Assembly: GCA_964621215.1 (NCBI GenBank)
Contig: CAZULF010000102.1
Location: 1-7,521 of the forward strand
DNA from: CAZULF01 sp964621215
GTDB taxonomy: Bacteria; Pseudomonadota; Gammaproteobacteria; UBA1113
Length of the DNA: 7,521 nt
Reading direction: 5' to 3'
Notes under the pieces: generated by a model
Databases searched by the model: none
Told to the model about the DNA's origin: nothing
The model's input: only the letters and a program-made list of their open reading frames with translations
Translations under genes and position numbers: made by a program
Shown here: positions 6,101 to 7,521 of the stretch, in pieces
Numbering within the stretch: the first letter of the stretch is position 1
Layout: each line of letters starts with the position of its first letter

Positions 6101-6236
6101 TACGTTAGCCCTAAAGATTTTGAGCGTTAGTGTTAGCTGTAGTTCGCTAAAACACAAGGAATAACTAAATAGACGCGGGTGGTTGCCGTAATGGCAGCTT
6201 AGATTAAAGCCTGATGCAGATAAGTGAGGCACGACT

Positions 6237-7521
6237 ATGGGTGTAAGTGTAGAGTTTGTTAAACCGAAGAATCCTCCTCGAGATCTTGAGCTTGTTTCTG
6301 AGCTTAAGCTTGAATATAAAGACTTGAGCCACTTCCTTTCTTCTACAAATGAGGGAGGTTTAATTCTGCATGAGGGTAAATTTTATGATATCAATTCAAG
6401 TAAAATACAATTTACTACTCCGGATAAGAGCAAAACTACGCTTCCTGTCTCAAACAGCAACCAATTTATTGTGGCAGAATTAAAAAAAGCACAGGAAGTG
6501 ACAAAACAGCTCTTAAAAGAGCGTGATAATGAGTTACGTCGATTAATCGCTAAACAGTTGGCTGATGAGCATAAAGCAACGACTCAAAACCTGTTTGATG
6601 AAAATCGGGAAGATGAAAAAGATCGAGATGTTTTTGAAGCGATTGCGCAAACATCGAACAATCAGTCGGCTGTAGAAACTCATGGAAAGGTACTGAAAGC
6701 GAGATTTAAATCCAAAGTTAGATATACAAACTCATCAGCTAAGCTGATTAATTTGCTAGAAGAGTATAGCAAAAATGGGCGCTGTAATAAAGATGAAAAT
6801 ACAAAATTGGTTTTAAATCTTATCACTCCACATTTGCAGCAAGCTACTACTGCAGCGGGTATCTTAGGTGAAATAAACCAGGCTACAGGGCAATACATTT
6901 TGCAAAGTGGGCGTTATAATCCAAATAACCCTTATTTGAATACTGCAGCAGACATTCTGCGATTTCAGTATGTTAATAGACAGCAAGATGCTGCGCGTTT
7001 TGATAATACGCTTAGATCATTATATAGCAAGCTACCATCTTTAACCTTTAGAGAGAAGGCTTTTGATTTCTTTTGTTCTGCATTGGCATGGATTACAAAA
7101 CCATTGGCTTGGCTTGGTTGGAATTTCAAGGCTCCATTAACTAGAAAGGAAGTTCTTGAACAACAAGTAAGATTGCAAGAAGAAGATCGATGTCAAAAAG
7201 TTGAAGCGATGTTCTATCAGAATTTTACCAAAGTTAGCCCACCAAGCATGCATCCGGTGGAATACTCATCGAAAGAACCAGAGATTTTCTTGCCAGATAA
7301 ACTTTATGCGTATAGTGCTGAAAACAAATTTTATTATGCCGTCCAGTATGGCTCTAGGCCATTGGTCATTCAAGAGATTACTGCAAAAGATCGTCAAGCA
7401 TTTAGGGAGACAGCGTCCAATATTCGAATAGTGCAAGCTAATCCTATGGCAGCAGTTAGTGAAACCCATTTGCTGACATGTGTAAAACGGAATGGTCATT
7501 TGCCAGAAACGGGGCTTGATA
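6237..7521 (+). CDS. Unrecognised large protein, 3'-partial (runs off the right edge)
   Basis: I do not recognise this protein. From the ATG at 6237 the frame stays open for 428 codons to the last base, so the stop lies outside the window. The start is well supported: TGAGG seven bases upstream, and a promoter candidate and leader before it. Visible features: an N-terminal part of about 75 residues with GGLILHEGKFYDINSS (40-55); a strongly charged helical stretch near 78-135 rich in Glu, Lys, Asp and Arg, possibly coiled coil; a mixed helical middle with LITPHLQQATTAAGILGE (195-212); a hydrophobic, Trp-rich segment at about 275-296 (FFCSALAWITKPLAWLGW) that could be a membrane or amphipathic helix; another charged helix (301-325); and then a more beta-like region. 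No signal peptide, catalytic motif or known repeat is seen. It appears monocistronic at its 5' end. A secreted effector of an intracellular bacterium is one possibility, by context only. Confidence 0.85.
   Translation, partial: MGVSVEFVKPKNPPRDLELVSELKLEYKDLSHFLSSTNEGGLILHEGKFYDINSSKIQFTTPDKSKTTLPVSNSNQFIVAELKKAQEVTKQLLKERDNELRRLIAKQLADEHKATTQNLFDENREDEKDRDVFEAIAQTSNNQSAVETHGKVLKARFKSKVRYTNSSAKLINLLEEYSKNGRCNKDENTKLVLNLITPHLQQATTAAGILGEINQATGQYILQSGRYNPNNPYLNTAADILRFQYVNRQQDAARFDNTLRSLYSKLPSLTFREKAFDFFCSALAWITKPLAWLGWNFKAPLTRKEVLEQQVRLQEEDRCQKVEAMFYQNFTKVSPPSMHPVEYSSKEPEIFLPDKLYAYSAENKFYYAVQYGSRPLVIQEITAKDRQAFRETASNIRIVQANPMAAVSETHLLTCVKRNGHLPETGLD

Larger units (their letters stand above)
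5905..6236. other. AT-rich intergenic region and leader upstream of the last gene
   Basis: I see no gene here on either strand. The first part (5905-5990) is very AT-rich, with T-runs and no clear structure. The middle holds two promoter-like sequences (6003-6030 and 6071-6100) and a dyad. The last 130 bases form a less AT-rich leader. It contains TTAGC...GCTAA (within 6132-6150) and a small hairpin, GTTGCC (6182-6187) with GGCAGC (6193-6198). The ribosome binding site TGAGG (6225-6229) follows, seven bases before the ATG at 6237. A leader of this length leaves room for RNA-level control, but I do not recognise a riboswitch. Confidence 0.6.

Noticed and set aside
86..7521. A new defence or effector system formed by the two unknown genes together
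   Set aside because: They lie at opposite ends, separated by five unrelated housekeeping or envelope genes, share no motif, and nothing links them functionally.

Overview
The window reads as a piece of a moderately AT-rich gammaproteobacterial chromosome. The four recognisable enzymes (GTP cyclohydrolase I, HinT, a short TrhO/YceA-type protein and family I pyrophosphatase) all look gammaproteobacterial. The HinT C-terminus, the dispersed 'TGTAGCCTGGATGC...GGAATCCGG' palindromes and the mix of housekeeping genes with unrecognised long proteins would fit the Legionella/Coxiella/Berkiella/Aquicella side of the class. That placement is an impression, not a demonstration.

Layout. Positions 2-1369 (+) hold the 3' part of a long gene whose start lies left of the window; it encodes an unrecognised protein with one N-terminal-side membrane segment and an acidic linker. 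It converges, with a 10-base gap, on folE (1380-1940, -). Upstream of folE and in the same orientation is hinT (2073-2414, -); a GC-rich double hairpin (1981-2056) separates them. A 33-bp near-perfect inverted repeat (2481-2562) sits between hinT and the divergent trhO (2592-3293, +). Next are ppa (3399-3935, +) and a DUF945/YdgA-like exported protein with a very long Pro/Ala-rich tail (4028-5860, +), closed by an intrinsic terminator (5881-5904). After an AT-rich gap of about 330 bases with two promoter candidates and a structured leader, a second long unrecognised gene starts at 6237 (+). It stays open to the right edge of the window, 428 codons without a stop.

How the parts relate. The central block is metabolic and maintenance: FolE starts folate/pterin synthesis from GTP, HinT hydrolyses nucleoside phosphoramidates, TrhO hydroxylates the wobble uridine of tRNA, and Ppa removes pyrophosphate. 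Nothing indicates that they form one pathway. trhO, ppa and the DUF945 gene run in the same direction but are separated by repeat-bearing spacers of about 90-105 bases, so they may or may not be co-transcribed.

The least ordinary items are the two unrecognised long proteins at the edges, the four copies of one palindromic repeat arm placed around trhO and ppa, and the compositionally distinct tail of the DUF945 protein. I found no CRISPR array, rRNA, tRNA, transposase, or clearly novel multi-gene system.
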